Assembly (NCBI GenBank): GCA_963575745.1
Contig: CAUYUJ010003971.1
Coordinates: forward strand, 1 to 64,000
Direction of reading: 5' to 3'
DNA from: Prorocentrum cordatum
Lineage: Eukaryota > Sar > Dinophyceae > Prorocentrales > Prorocentraceae
DNA length: 64,000 nucleotides
Shown: positions 1 through 12,300 of the stretch, piece by piece
Layout of the letters: every line of letters starts with the position of its first letter
Position numbering within the stretch: position 1 is the stretch's first letter
Position numbers and translations under genes: made by a program
The notes under the pieces: model-generated
Database searches by the model: none
Told to the model about the DNA's origin: nothing
What the model saw: the letters and a program-made list of their open reading frames with translations, nothing else

Positions 1-316
<316 letters not shown>

Positions 317-3300
317 ATGGCGGGGCACCTGGTGAAAGCCCAGGACCTGCTGCTGCCTCCGGGTGGCGGTGGGGGAGCTGGTGCAAGCCTAGCAGAGTCG
401 TGCGTCCCTGCGCGGAGTGCGGCGCGTCCGGTGGAAACCCGAGACGACCTTCTGCTGCTTCCTCCGGGAGGCGGTGGGGGAGTTGGTGAAAGCCCAGCAG
501 AGCTGTGGCTCCCTCCGGGGACTGCGGCGTGCCCGGTGAGAACCCGGGAACCTCTCTCTTCAAGACCTGGGCTCTCCTGCCCGGGCCGCCCTTCGGGGTG
601 TGCCTCAGAGCAATCTGAGGAAACGCTGGAGCCCGCAGAAGCTTTCGAGCACGCTGTGGGGGAAGGCTCGGCCGCGTACGCGGTTGTGCTCTCGAGTGAT
701 CGAGAGAAATGCTGGGTTGATGCCGGCTCTCCCTCCGCGGGTGCGATGCGCGGACACCCCCGGGTTAACCACACCGGGGTTCATCGACACTTCACGGCAG
801 TCGCTCGGGAGTCTCCACTCTCCGAGAGAGATAGTAGTGAAGGGCACCTCGATCCTACCGAGGCTAAACAAAGGACCTATGCAGCGGGCGCTCGGGAGTC
901 TCCTCTCCCTTGGCAGCTAGCTGTTGTGGAAGCCCCAGCTCCGGCTGGGCGCCTGGCCGCTCCACGATGTGCGGCCGGGGAAAGTCCCGCGAAAGCGGGC
1001 CCTGGTTCCCCTCCAGGTGGGCCTTGTGCCAAGGGGACCCGGTGGTTCATCACATCGGGTTACACTGAAGGAAACGTTGGTTTGGAGAGAATGTCTGTAT
1101 GTGCGGAAGCGTGGTGTGGCGGTGGCGCAGCGGGTGCGGTGGGCGGACGCGACTGCGGTCTGCGCTGGGAGGACGAAACGCTCGCGAATTTTTCGCGGGC
1201 GTTTTCGGCGCCAGCGCGGGCTGTGCGGCGCGGGGAGGAGGCCTCTGGGTCAGTGCGCTGGGAGGGGGAAACTATCGCGAATTTTTCGCGACGGTTTTCT
1301 GCTTCGGCGTGTGGCCTGTTGGGCCGAGCGGGCGTCTCGGGAATTGCGCCCTCGGAGGGGGAAACGCTCGCGGATTTTTCCCGAGGGTTTTCTGCTCCGG
1401 GGGCTGCTCGGTGTGGATGTGTCTCTTCGGAGGCAGCGCGCTGGGAGGGGGAAACTATCGCGAATTTTCCGCGAGAGTTTCTCGATTCTGCGCGTGCGGC
1501 GGGCGCGGTGGGCGGACGCGACTGCGGTCTGCGCTGGGAGGACGAAATGCTCGCGAATTTTTCGCGGGCGTTTTCGGCGCCAGCGCGGGCTGTGCGGCGC
1601 GGGGAGGAGGCCTCTGGGTCAGTGCGCTGGGAGGGGGAAACTATCGCGAATTTTTCGCGACGGTTTTCTGCTTCGGCGTGTGGCCTGTTGGGCCGAGCGG
1701 GCGTCTCGGGAATGGCGCCCTCGGAGGGGGAAACGCTCGCGGATTTTTCCCGAGGGTCTTCTGCTCCGGGGGCCGCTCGGTGCGGATGTGTCTCTTCGGA
1801 GGCAGCGCGCTGGGAGGGGGAAACTATCGCGAATTTTCTGAGACAGTGTTCCGATTCTGCCGCCAGCGACTGTGACAAGGACGACGAGACTGACGCTGAC
1901 GACGATTGGTTTGGAGCTGACGACGTTGTCAGGCCAGCCTTGGTTTTGGCTTCCTCTTGGTCACCGGCGTTGGCCTCGGTTTCTGTCGCGGCCGTTGCCT
2001 CGGTCCCGGCTCCGTCTGTGCGGGGCGCGGAGCGCGCCCCGCCGCCGGGGGGGTCAGTTGAGTGGGAGGACCGGCTGCGTGAGAGCTTGCGCGCAGAGCA
2101 CGACGTGTTCATGGAGGAAGTCGTTGATGATTCCGCCTGGGAGGCGGCGGAGCGCGAGCAGAAAGCGCATCGCAAGGCATGCCGCGCGTTGCTTCGGAGG
2201 TCGCGCTGCGCGCGGCGGGAGGCGGAGTGGGCGCGGCGGACGGAGGCGGCGGCGGCGCGTAACGAAGAGATGGCGGTCCGTGTCCCGCTTCCGGTCGTGC
2301 CGCGCACGCTTCCGCGCGATGGGTCGCCGCGTGCGCGCGATGAGTTGCCGCGACGTGCCCGGGTGTCCCGCGCGGCGCTGGGGGGGCGGAGAAGCGCGCG
2401 ACTGCAGCAGTTTCTCAATGCCCGAGCGGCGCGGGCTGTCGATGCGGTGTCCACCCCGCGCGTGGCGCTGCCGTCTCTGGAAGCGCGGGTGTCTGCGCTG
2501 TCAGTCGGGGAGGTTGCGCTGATTGCAGCTTTAGTTTTCGCTGCGCTGGGTCTGTTCCCGCCAAGGCCACAAGTTCTTTCGGGTGGCCGCGCTGTGACGC
2601 GCGCGATGGCGCGCGCGCGGATGTGGAAAGAGAGAGAGAGCTTCTGGCGCGACGTGGGCGCTCCGTCCGATGCGGCGCCGTCTGCCGCGAAGGTTTGGGT
2701 CGCCAAGTGGTTTTACTGTGGCCTGCGTGGGCTCTCCGCGCGGAGGTGCGGGGGGCGGCGCGTGTGCGCGCGCAGGTTCTCCCCCGGCATTGGCATCCGC
2801 GCTGCCAAGGCCAGGGCGGGCCGGGGCGCGGACGAGTGCGTGGGGGGCGCTGCCTGGAGGGCGTCGCAGAGGGCGGGGCAGTGCGTTGGCGATGCGGCTT
2901 TGCGCGTGGCCTGTGTCTTCGCCGCGCTGGGCGGTGTGTCCTGCGATGTGTGTTCCCGCGTGGGACGACTCGGTGCTGCTGGGGGGTTTGGCGCGTCCCG
3001 CGCGTGGAGGCGGCGCCTTCGACGTGGCGTCGCGTCGGGGCGACTCGGAGTTGTTGATGCGGGAGATCGCCTGGGGCCGTGGCGGAATAAGTGTCTGCAA
3101 TTGAGTGTCGCTCGGTGCGGGGGTGCTGGCGCGCGCGCGCAGGCGGAGGGCTTCTTCGAGTTGCAGTGCGCTAATGATTCCGGAGCTGGGGCGTGCGGTG
3201 ACGCGGCGGAGAAGGCGAACTTTGCTCTCGTGCAGGATTGGCTGGAGGCGCGCCGTTCGAGGATGCGAGTCTATGAGGCGGAGAGTGCAGATGGTTTACT

Positions 3301-6300
3301 GCGTGGGGAGTGTTCCGGCGCATGGTTTTTGGGTTCCGCGGGGGGGGCCGAGATCGGCAGCGTTGTGTGGTACCCAGAGGGCCATGTCGCGACGGTCGTT
3401 GATGTGGACGGTCGCTTGGCCGCTGGCGTATCTCTCGGAGACGCAGGCGCCGCGCCGTGGCTGCGGTCGATTGCAGGCGCGCCGAAGAGGAGAGCGCCGA
3501 AAAAGAAGGCTGCCGCGAAAAGCCAGCGAGGTGCGCATCTCCGCGGTGCGCAGAACCCGAACGTCATGGCGGGCGTTGCTGCGCGGGAGCGACGCGCGAC
3601 CGGTGAGGATGGGGCGCCGTCGTCGTCTGGCGAGGACATGCCAGTCATCCAGGGAGTCACCGTCGACGATGCCGATTCGGGCGATGCCGCGGGGGCGTCC
3701 GTGCTTCGTCGACCCGCAGCTGCGGTCGCCACTCGCGGCCGTGCGTCTGGGGACGAGAGCGATTCGGGTGAGGACATGCCGATGCTTCCAGGGGTTACGG
3801 TGGAAGAGGATGACGCGGGGGCTGCTCGGGCGCGATCGGACGCCGTCGCACCGCAGGCAGCGGCTGCGAGGCGCGCTCTTCGGGGCGCGGCTTCGGCCGC
3901 GGCGCCGCCGAGCGATTCTGATGGCGAGGAGATGCCTGTCATCCCTGGAGTGACCGTGGACGTCGGGGGTGCTGACGATGGCGCAAGCGATGGCAGCGGG
4001 CCGGCCGCGCGTCCGCGCGGTGCCCGGAGAGCACGCCGGAAGCGCGGGGCCGCGGACGGGGTGCTTGCGTCCGAGGCAGAGTCCCGGCAGTTCCAGCCGG
4101 ATTACGTGGACGAGGACCGCTGCAAAGGGCTGACGTGGGGGGGGGGCTGGGGGCGAGAGCAGTGCCGGTTTCGGCCGAAGACGGGGAGCGACGTGTGCGG
4201 GAAGTGCGCTCGATATGGGTGCCCGCACGGGCGCGTCAGGGGCCCGATTCCTGCAGGCGCGCTGGATAAGTTCAAGGAGTTCGCGCTGAAGGCGAACAAG
4301 CCATCTAAGCAGTGGTACGCGCGGCACGCGATGTGGGACGTGGCGTCGAAGATGAAGCCTGAGCTGAAGTCCTTGTGTGAGGTGGACGAGCACAAGCGAT
4401 TTGTGTTAACGAACAGTGAGTACGAGCAGTGCCTCAAGCAAGTCCATGACAATCTCCGAATCAATAAGAACTATGGCCGTTCTGGCTTCGTATACGAGAA
4501 GGGGGCAGGGGTGCGGACACTGCAGGATCGCTGCGGGGAGGGAACTACTCGGTTCGGATCGGAGAGGGAGTCCTACAATGGGCAGCAGGGGGGGAAGGTG
4601 TTCATGTGGTACAGCAGGGCGGTCTTCAACAAGTACCTGGGGCAGCTGCAAGCTTCCGAAATGGATTGTAGCGAGAAGGACTGCGTGGAGGCGTTGCGGT
4701 TGACCAGCGAGGAGATCCGGCGGTACCCAATGAAGCAGCAGTATCTGAAGCCGTACGCAGGCCCGCAGTGCTATCCGCACATTGATCCGCGTTCGAAGGA
4801 GAACAGGCTGCACGCGAACGAGAAAATGGGGCATGCGCCCGGAGAGGATCCGCAGGGGGGCGGCGACGGCGGCGCCGGGCCCGAGGCGTGCGGGGGAGCC
4901 GACGACGGGGCGTCGCACTTGTTCTGTATGCGGAATTGGGCGCAGTGCGATCGGTGCCACTGCTGGCGCCTGCTTCTGCCTGCCTGCGCTGCGCGCGCGC
5001 GAGGGGATGAGTACTACAGGGTTCGCGACACCGACTTGGATTGGGAGGGGTGGTTGAGGGGGGCGGCGCATCGGTGTGCGGCGGCGGCTGGTGCGTCGAG
5101 AGATCAGGACGCTGTGCTCGGTGGGGGGGGCGGCGACGCCGTGGAGGGTGCGATGCAGCAGGGCGGCGGCGCGGACGAGGGCGGGGGTGGGGGGGGGGTG
5201 CGCGGCGGCGCTCGGAAGCGGCGCCTGGGGCGGAAGATGTCCGAGGCGGAGGCTGCCGAGCCCGCCGCGGTGCGCGGCGGGGCGCGGAAGCGGCGGCTGG
5301 GGCGCAAGACGTCCGAGGCAGAGGCTGCTGGGGGCGACGCGGGGCGCAGGGGCGCGGAGGAGGGGCGAGCTGGCGAAGGGGGCGCGGAGGTGCCGGAGGC
5401 GCGCCGGGGGCGCCGGAGACTCGAGCGCAAGACGTCCGCCGAAGAGAGGGCCGAAGCGGGCGGTGCGGTCCGCGGAGCCGTGGATGAGGAGGGCGGTGGT
5501 GACGAGGCTTGCGGCGGCATGGCGGAGTTATCGGCATCGGATTGCGACGACGAGCGTTCTGCGTCAGATCATGAGTGCGCCTCGGAAGAAGACGCGGCAC
5601 CGCTGCCGCGCGAGCTGCGCAGCGCGCTCGATGCGGAGCTGGTGCGTTTCGCTGGTGCTGGGCCGCCGACGGAGGCAGACTGGGCAGAGGCGCGAGCGGC
5701 CGAGGAGGGGCGCGGGAGCGCGCCGCGTCGCGCCGGAGGTGGGGATGCGCGGGCGTGGGCAGTTGCGTCCGTGCCCCACCTCAAGGACAAGCGCATGTTG
5801 GCATTGGTCGGTGCCGTCCGCGAGTACCTGGTGTCGTGTCGTCAGTGCGACCGGGGTAGTTTTCGGATCCAGGGGTCGGACGGCGACAAGTTGTGGGGTG
5901 CGCTGATGGAGCCGGGGCGGCCAGGGCGGTTCGGGCGCGTGCTGCTGGAGATGGAGGATCGCGCGCGCGGTCGTGATCCGAGCGCGGAGCGTTCGTCTTG
6001 GGAGGCGATAGCCGTGGAGGAGGATTTTCGTCGTCGCTCGAAGTGGCCCCGAGTGCGTTTCGAGTGTAGTATGTTGCAGACGCCGGTCGTGTCTGAGAGC
6101 GGCGGGACGCAGTGGCGGGCGGTGCGGTGCTGCGATGACCCGGACGGGGGCGATGCGGACGATTTCCAGGCTCTGTGGCAGCGCGAGTCGCGTGTCGCGG
6201 CCGGGTTCGCAGCGAACGTGGTTCGGGATGACGACGTGCTCGTGTTGCCTGTGGAGCGGCCTGCCGGGTGGACAGAGCCCGCGCACATGGCGGGGGCGTG

Positions 6301-9300
6301 GTGGCGGGGTCAGGGCCCGCGGGAGCGCAGAGCGGAGGAGGGGGAGAACCCTGGGCGCGTCTGGGTGGGCCAGCTGCAGGAGGACGCGGCCGTGGCGGGG
6401 CTGCTGCCTGAGGGCTGCGCGGGCGAGCGCACTGCGAAAGAGGGGCTCGACGCGTTGCATCAGGCCGGTCAGGAAGCGCGGGGGGCGGGTCGCGCGGGGC
6501 GTGGTCGAGGGCGCCCGGCGAAGAAGCGCGGTCGGTACGGGAATGACTTGAGGGTTGTGCTCCGAAGTCGGTGGGCCCCGGGCGACCGCGCGCGCCCAGG
6601 GAAGCGGGAAGTGTTTGTGTTTGCAGGCGCGCCAGAGGCTGGCCACTGGGAGTTCCGACCGCAGGCGGAGTTGCGCGATGCGTTTGGAACCGCGGGAGCG
6701 TTGACGCCCAAACTGAATCACCGAGGCCGTGTCGAGGCAGGGGACGTACACCAGAAGTGCATGCTGCTGGCGCTGAAGACGGTGCCGCTGCGCGTGGCGA
6801 AGTATGACGTGCAGCTGCGCGATGCGTCCGTGCGGGCCGTGCAGGCGGCGCAGGCGATCCTGACGCGCATGGTGAAGTTCACGTGCCACGAGTGCCAGGA
6901 GCGGTTCCCGGCGTTCCACCCTGCCTTCGAGCCGCCGGACCAGCTGGCGGATGAGATGCTGCTGCTGCGTCGCGGCGGGGACGGGCTGGCTGCGTGCAGC
7001 ACGGAGGTGGCCGAGTGGGACGAGGTGCCGCCGAGCGACCCGCCGGATGGCTTCGCCCTGGAGTGCGCGGGCGTGTGCATGCGGTGTAGGCGGGATCTGG
7101 ACAAGCAGGCGGCGGCCGCGCCCACGGAAGACGACCTGTATCAGGTGGTGGGTCTCCGCACCGCGCAGAATCACATGGACCCGTGCTTCCGGTTCCCCTC
7201 CGATGACCTGCGCGACCTGTTCGACCAGGCCACGCTCACGGAGAGCCTGCTCATTGCTCTGGACCACATGCAGGTGCATCTGGCCACCGTGTCTCGGACA
7301 GGGCTGCGCAAGTTCCGCAAGAACATCATCTCGTTCCCGCAGGATGTGGCCGGGTTCGCGCGGCGTCATGAGCTAATGAAGGGGTACCGCGTCGGGGATC
7401 GCGTGAACTCGGTGCGCGGACCTGGCGAGCGCCCCGACGACCCGCACCGCCCGGAGCGCATTGCCGCGGGGGCCACGGACGAGGAGCGGCAGCGCTTCGG
7501 CGTGGACGTGTACGGGCGCCTGGTGTTTCCCGGTCGGGTCGCGGAGGTGCTGCTCAGTGGGGAAGTGATCATCGACTACGACCATGGCGGCAGGGGGAGG
7601 GAGCTTCAGGAGAACGTGGAGCCGCGGGTGATGCTGCCCTGGCACCCGAGGAAGGTGCCCTTCAGTCTGATGCTGCGGCGGAACGTTGGTTTCGGGAAGG
7701 AGGTGGTCGAGGGCCTGCACGTGCGCTGGCGCTACTGTGGGCACGTGCTGCGGGCGCTGTGCGCGTTCGCCGGCACGTACGGGCCCTGGCGCCTGGGCGG
7801 CACTGCGAATGAGCCCATGCACAAGTACTACGACCCGCGTTTGTTTGATGTGCTGCCGGACGACGACATCATCCGGTGCTATGCGCCGAAGGAGAGCGAC
7901 GACGGCGCCGTGCTGTCGGGGGACGAGGCGGGGGAAGCCGAGGGGCCCGAGCCGGTGACTCGGGCGGAGGCCATTGCCAGGGATGCTGTTCCGTGTGGCG
8001 TCGACGTCGTCACGCCGCGGCAGTTTATTGCCGCGGGCTTCGACGTGCACTTCGTGGGGCCGCGTGACGAGGCTCAGCGCGGGGCAAGAGTCCGCGACGG
8101 CGACGGCGCACAGCGTGGCGACGAGGGCGGCCAGGACGCCGCGGGCGACGGTGGTGCGATGGAGGCAGATGAGGACCAGTTCGATGTCGGGGACGGAGAC
8201 GAGGCCATGGCCGTCGATCACGATGTGTTCAGTGCTTGGCTCGAGAAGGCGCAGTTCAGGTACGGCGGGGCTGTGCAGCGATGGTGGGCGGGGCTGCAGC
8301 CGGAGGCGGAGGGCCATTTGGAGGGGCTGAAGTTTGGTGATGACGAGACGACGGAGGACCTGTTCGGGCGCTTGCTGGACGCGGCGCGGGGGGAGAGCAC
8401 AGTGGTGGCCGTGCAGAGGGATCGGGTGCCCGTGGAGTGCGTGCGCGTCGATTTCCTCGTGGACTGGATCGGGCCGCGGGTCGGGGGGCCGTTCTCTGAC
8501 CCAGACGGGGGCGTGACTCCGGAGTTGGTCCTGGACGATGTGATGCTGGAGTTGGCCATGGCCGGCAGGTTCGTGGGAGCTGCTCAGGACAAGGATACCG
8601 GGGTCGTGGAGGAGAATTTGCCGGAGTTTGACGAGGACGAGGTGGTCGCGCGGACGGGGGAGCGGATGATTTACGGGTGGCCCGGCCAGAGTGACGACCC
8701 GATCCCGGCGCGCTCTGTCGGTCGCTTCGCGAGGGCGTTCCCGTTGGAGTTCCCGATGGGCATCGGCGACCTCTTCGAGGACCGCCCTCGCCAGGTCTCC
8801 GTGCAGGAGTGGGTGCAGCACCTGATGCGCTACCGCACCGGGCAGTTCGTTGGTGGTCCGCGTGGGCAGCGCGTGATGTGGGCCATGGTGAACGTGCTGC
8901 TCCTGAACGAGGCCCGGGCGAAGGGTTTCGGCGTGTATCGGACCATGTACAGGCGGGCGGGGCTCGCGGTGCAGGGCCCGAGTGTGATGACCAAGGGTGG
9001 GCTCAGGCAGATCTTGGAGAGCGAGGACCGTGTGCGGATCCTGGTGGGTCAGCTGGCGAACGTTGGGCGCGACGTGCCCTCGACCACGATGCATTGGTCC
9101 TATGAGTCTAAGAAGTTGCAGAGTACTGTGAAGCACCTGTCCTGGCACCCGCCCTGGGTCGAGGGCCCTCTGGCGGACGGCGCGGAGCATGTCGGCAGGC
9201 GGTTCCTGCGCGAGATGGACCTGCCGGCGGGGAACGGTCGGACTCAGCGCAGGCGGCCTCTCGTGCCGGATGTTGTCGGGCTCGGCCGGCACCCGTCCAT

Positions 9301-12300
9301 CTGGTGGACGCAGAATCCGTTCTACAATGCCGCGTTTGACATTCAGCGCATGGGAGGAGGCCGGGGGGCGCGGGCGGCAGGGGAGCGCGCTCTCGGGGAT
9401 TGGGTGGGTGACGGGCGAGAGGAGCGCTTTCGGTTCGCTCGGGACAACCCGGACCTGGTGGCGTACATGATGGCCCTGCGGGTGGAGCTGAACATGCGGA
9501 TGGTGATGCCCGCAGTGCTGCCGCACTCTGAGCAGTTCAAGTACATGGCCATGGCCAGGGCCGAGTGTGGCGCGGGAGGGAATCTGCACTACCACGGGTT
9601 CAGCGTAGGGTTGCCGGGGCCCGAGGTTGCGCGGGTGCGTGCGGACGTGGACGGGGAGGGCGACATGCTCCCGCCGAGCGTGACCAGCGACTTGGCGGCG
9701 TGTTTGCCATCGCTGGAGGCGGGGCCGATGGCTTGGCCCCCGCAGGAGCAGAAGCGCCGCGCCGCTGCTCTCGCGGTCCTGGAGCGGGTGCTGCGCGCCG
9801 CTGCCGGCCGGCCAGGCGCGCGTGCATCGAGGGGTCGCGGGGGTGAGGATACGGCGGCTTCAGGGTCTGGGAGTGAGGATGGCGCGGACGACGACGATGA
9901 GGATGAGTTCGTGGGCAGGGCTGATGCGCTGCTTGACGCGCTGGTGGATCGCGGGTGGTTGGTGATCGTGGATGTTGACGAGGGTGCGCGCGGTCGGGGA
10001 GGCGACCGAGATGTTGCGTTCGAGCGTGTCGGCCGAGAGATTTCCGCGCCTGTGGACGCGCTGGGAGAGAGTCCTGTGGAGGATGGTGAGGGCGGTGACG
10101 GCGCAGAGGACGCGGGTGCGGGTTGGCCTGGTCCCGCGGGGGTCCGCTTGCAGCGCTTGACGGGTGCTGGCGCTGATTTCGGCGTGCTGAAGCCAGAACA
10201 CGAGAACGTTTCGCTGCAGAGCGTTCTGGAGAAGCGGTTCTATGAGTTCTTCGGGCACGTGGTCTCGGAGTGGAACCCCTGCTACGATGACGCGGGCGCG
10301 TGCAGATACACGTGGGACGACGAGGTTGGGGCCTTCGATGTTGACGTGGAGATGGAAGACCAGGCTGCTGCTGAGACGTCGGAGGCCCGGGCGGTCCGGA
10401 GCGTGCCTGCGTCTGCGCCGGAGTGCTTGAACTTGCGGAAGGTTCTGGACGAGGCCTTTCAGTCCGAGGCAGCAGGGACGTTGGACGTGCAGCCGGTTCG
10501 GAGAATGGTGTCCGCGCTGGTGAACAGGGTTGCGCGCCACACGAAGCATGGCATGGGCCCGCCGAAGCTCGGGGTACATGCGTGTGCGCGCGGAAAGGAG
10601 GGGTGCGTGTTCTGCCGGTATGATTTTCCGCGAGAGAGGTGGGGCCGCGTCGGGCCGAGACCGTTCCGGATGGAGAAGGGGCGCAGGGAGGGCCACTGGC
10701 AGGCGGTGTTCCCGAGGAACGACCGGCTCTGCAACAGCTACGAGGAGCACGTGCTCCTGGCCAATATGGGGAACATCGATTGGCGCCCCGTCCTGAACCT
10801 GTGGGCCGTTGTGGAGTACGTCACGAAATATGCGACGAAAGCGCCCAAGGGCTCGCGGAAGATCAAGGAGGTGCTGGACGACGCCGTCAACGAGGTCTGC
10901 GCGTACGTTCCCGACGGCGAGGGCACCGACTTCCTCCGACGCTCGATCCAGAAGTTCTTCGCTCGGATGCTCGGGGAGAGGGATTACCATTGTTACGAAG
11001 TGGCGCTGCTGGGGTTGCGCTTGCCAATGGTCTTGTCCATGATGCCCGTCGTGACTCTGAACACGACGGGCGCGCGTGCCCTGAAGCCTGCGTCCGCACT
11101 GCGGGACAAGTCGGAGGATGAGCCGGTTCACTGGGATAGCAAAGTGGACAAGTTCGACAAGCGCCTGGAGTTCGTGCGGCGCCAGCGGGCCCGGGGAGAC
11201 GGGTCCATCACGGAGGAGGAGGTGCGCGATGTGTCACTCTTTGAGTTTTACTGGAAGTACGCCGTGTATCGAGGGAAGCTGAGGCGCGGGAACCCTGCGG
11301 TGTGCCTGCAGGTGACGCCCGGCTATAGCGCGGAGTGTGCGAACGTGGAGCACGCCTGCCACGAGGCGTACGCGCGGGCGAACGTCATCGCGCACTGGCG
11401 GCACATGGCGACGGCGGACCGCAGAGCCATGATCGGTGCAGAGATGCGGCGCGACGTCCGCCCTGTGCCGGAAGTCTGCATTGGGGCCACGGATTTCGTG
11501 CCCCATGCTGGGGGCGATCGGTTCCTGGGAGTGCAGGATTTGTGGTTCAAGTCGGGGGGGGCGGCTTGGAGGGGCAGGGAGGATCGGTTCTGGGGAGATA
11601 TGTTGATGGAGATGCTCACGGACCCCATGCTCCGACAGTGGGTGCCGGCGTGGGTCGTGGAGCAGTACGAACGCGCGAATCCGTTCTACAAGGAGGTGCT
11701 GGGCGCAATCTTGGAGGCTGGTGGGGTGCGGACCAACCGCGAGCTGCTGAGGCGGACGCGCCGCGAGATGGTGCGTCGGCACCGGGCGCGGCAGCAGGGG
11801 CGTGACGCTGGGGCGGGCGACGCCGCGGGCGACGTGGGGGGCCAGGAATCCGACGGTGGCTCGAGGGAGGGTGACGCTGGCAGAGAGAGCGATGCGGCGG
11901 AGTCGGGGGAGGACGTGGAGGAGCTGGTGGACAGACTCGCGCAGAACGCCGAGGACGATCCCAACGAGGAGCCTCGGGATATCGTGTTGCGCGACCCGCG
12001 ACCAGGGGAGGGTGTGGAGGGTGCCGCAGGTGCGGGGGAGGTGTCCGAGTGGGATCGCCGCCCAGCGGATGAGCGTGTTAGCGCGGCGGGCCCCGCGGTG
12101 CAGGCGGCAGACGTGCGCGTCGGGGATGTGGCGCGGGAGGACGTTCGCGGGAGGGTGCGTGTGAACCCGAAGGATTTCAATTGGCTGGATGAACCGTGCA
12201 ATGTGTCGACAGGGGAGAAGCGGCGCCTCGAGGAGCTGCGCGATGTCTGGTACGGCAAGGCCAACGTGGGTGACGGGGCCGAGGTCGTCTTGCGCGAAGA

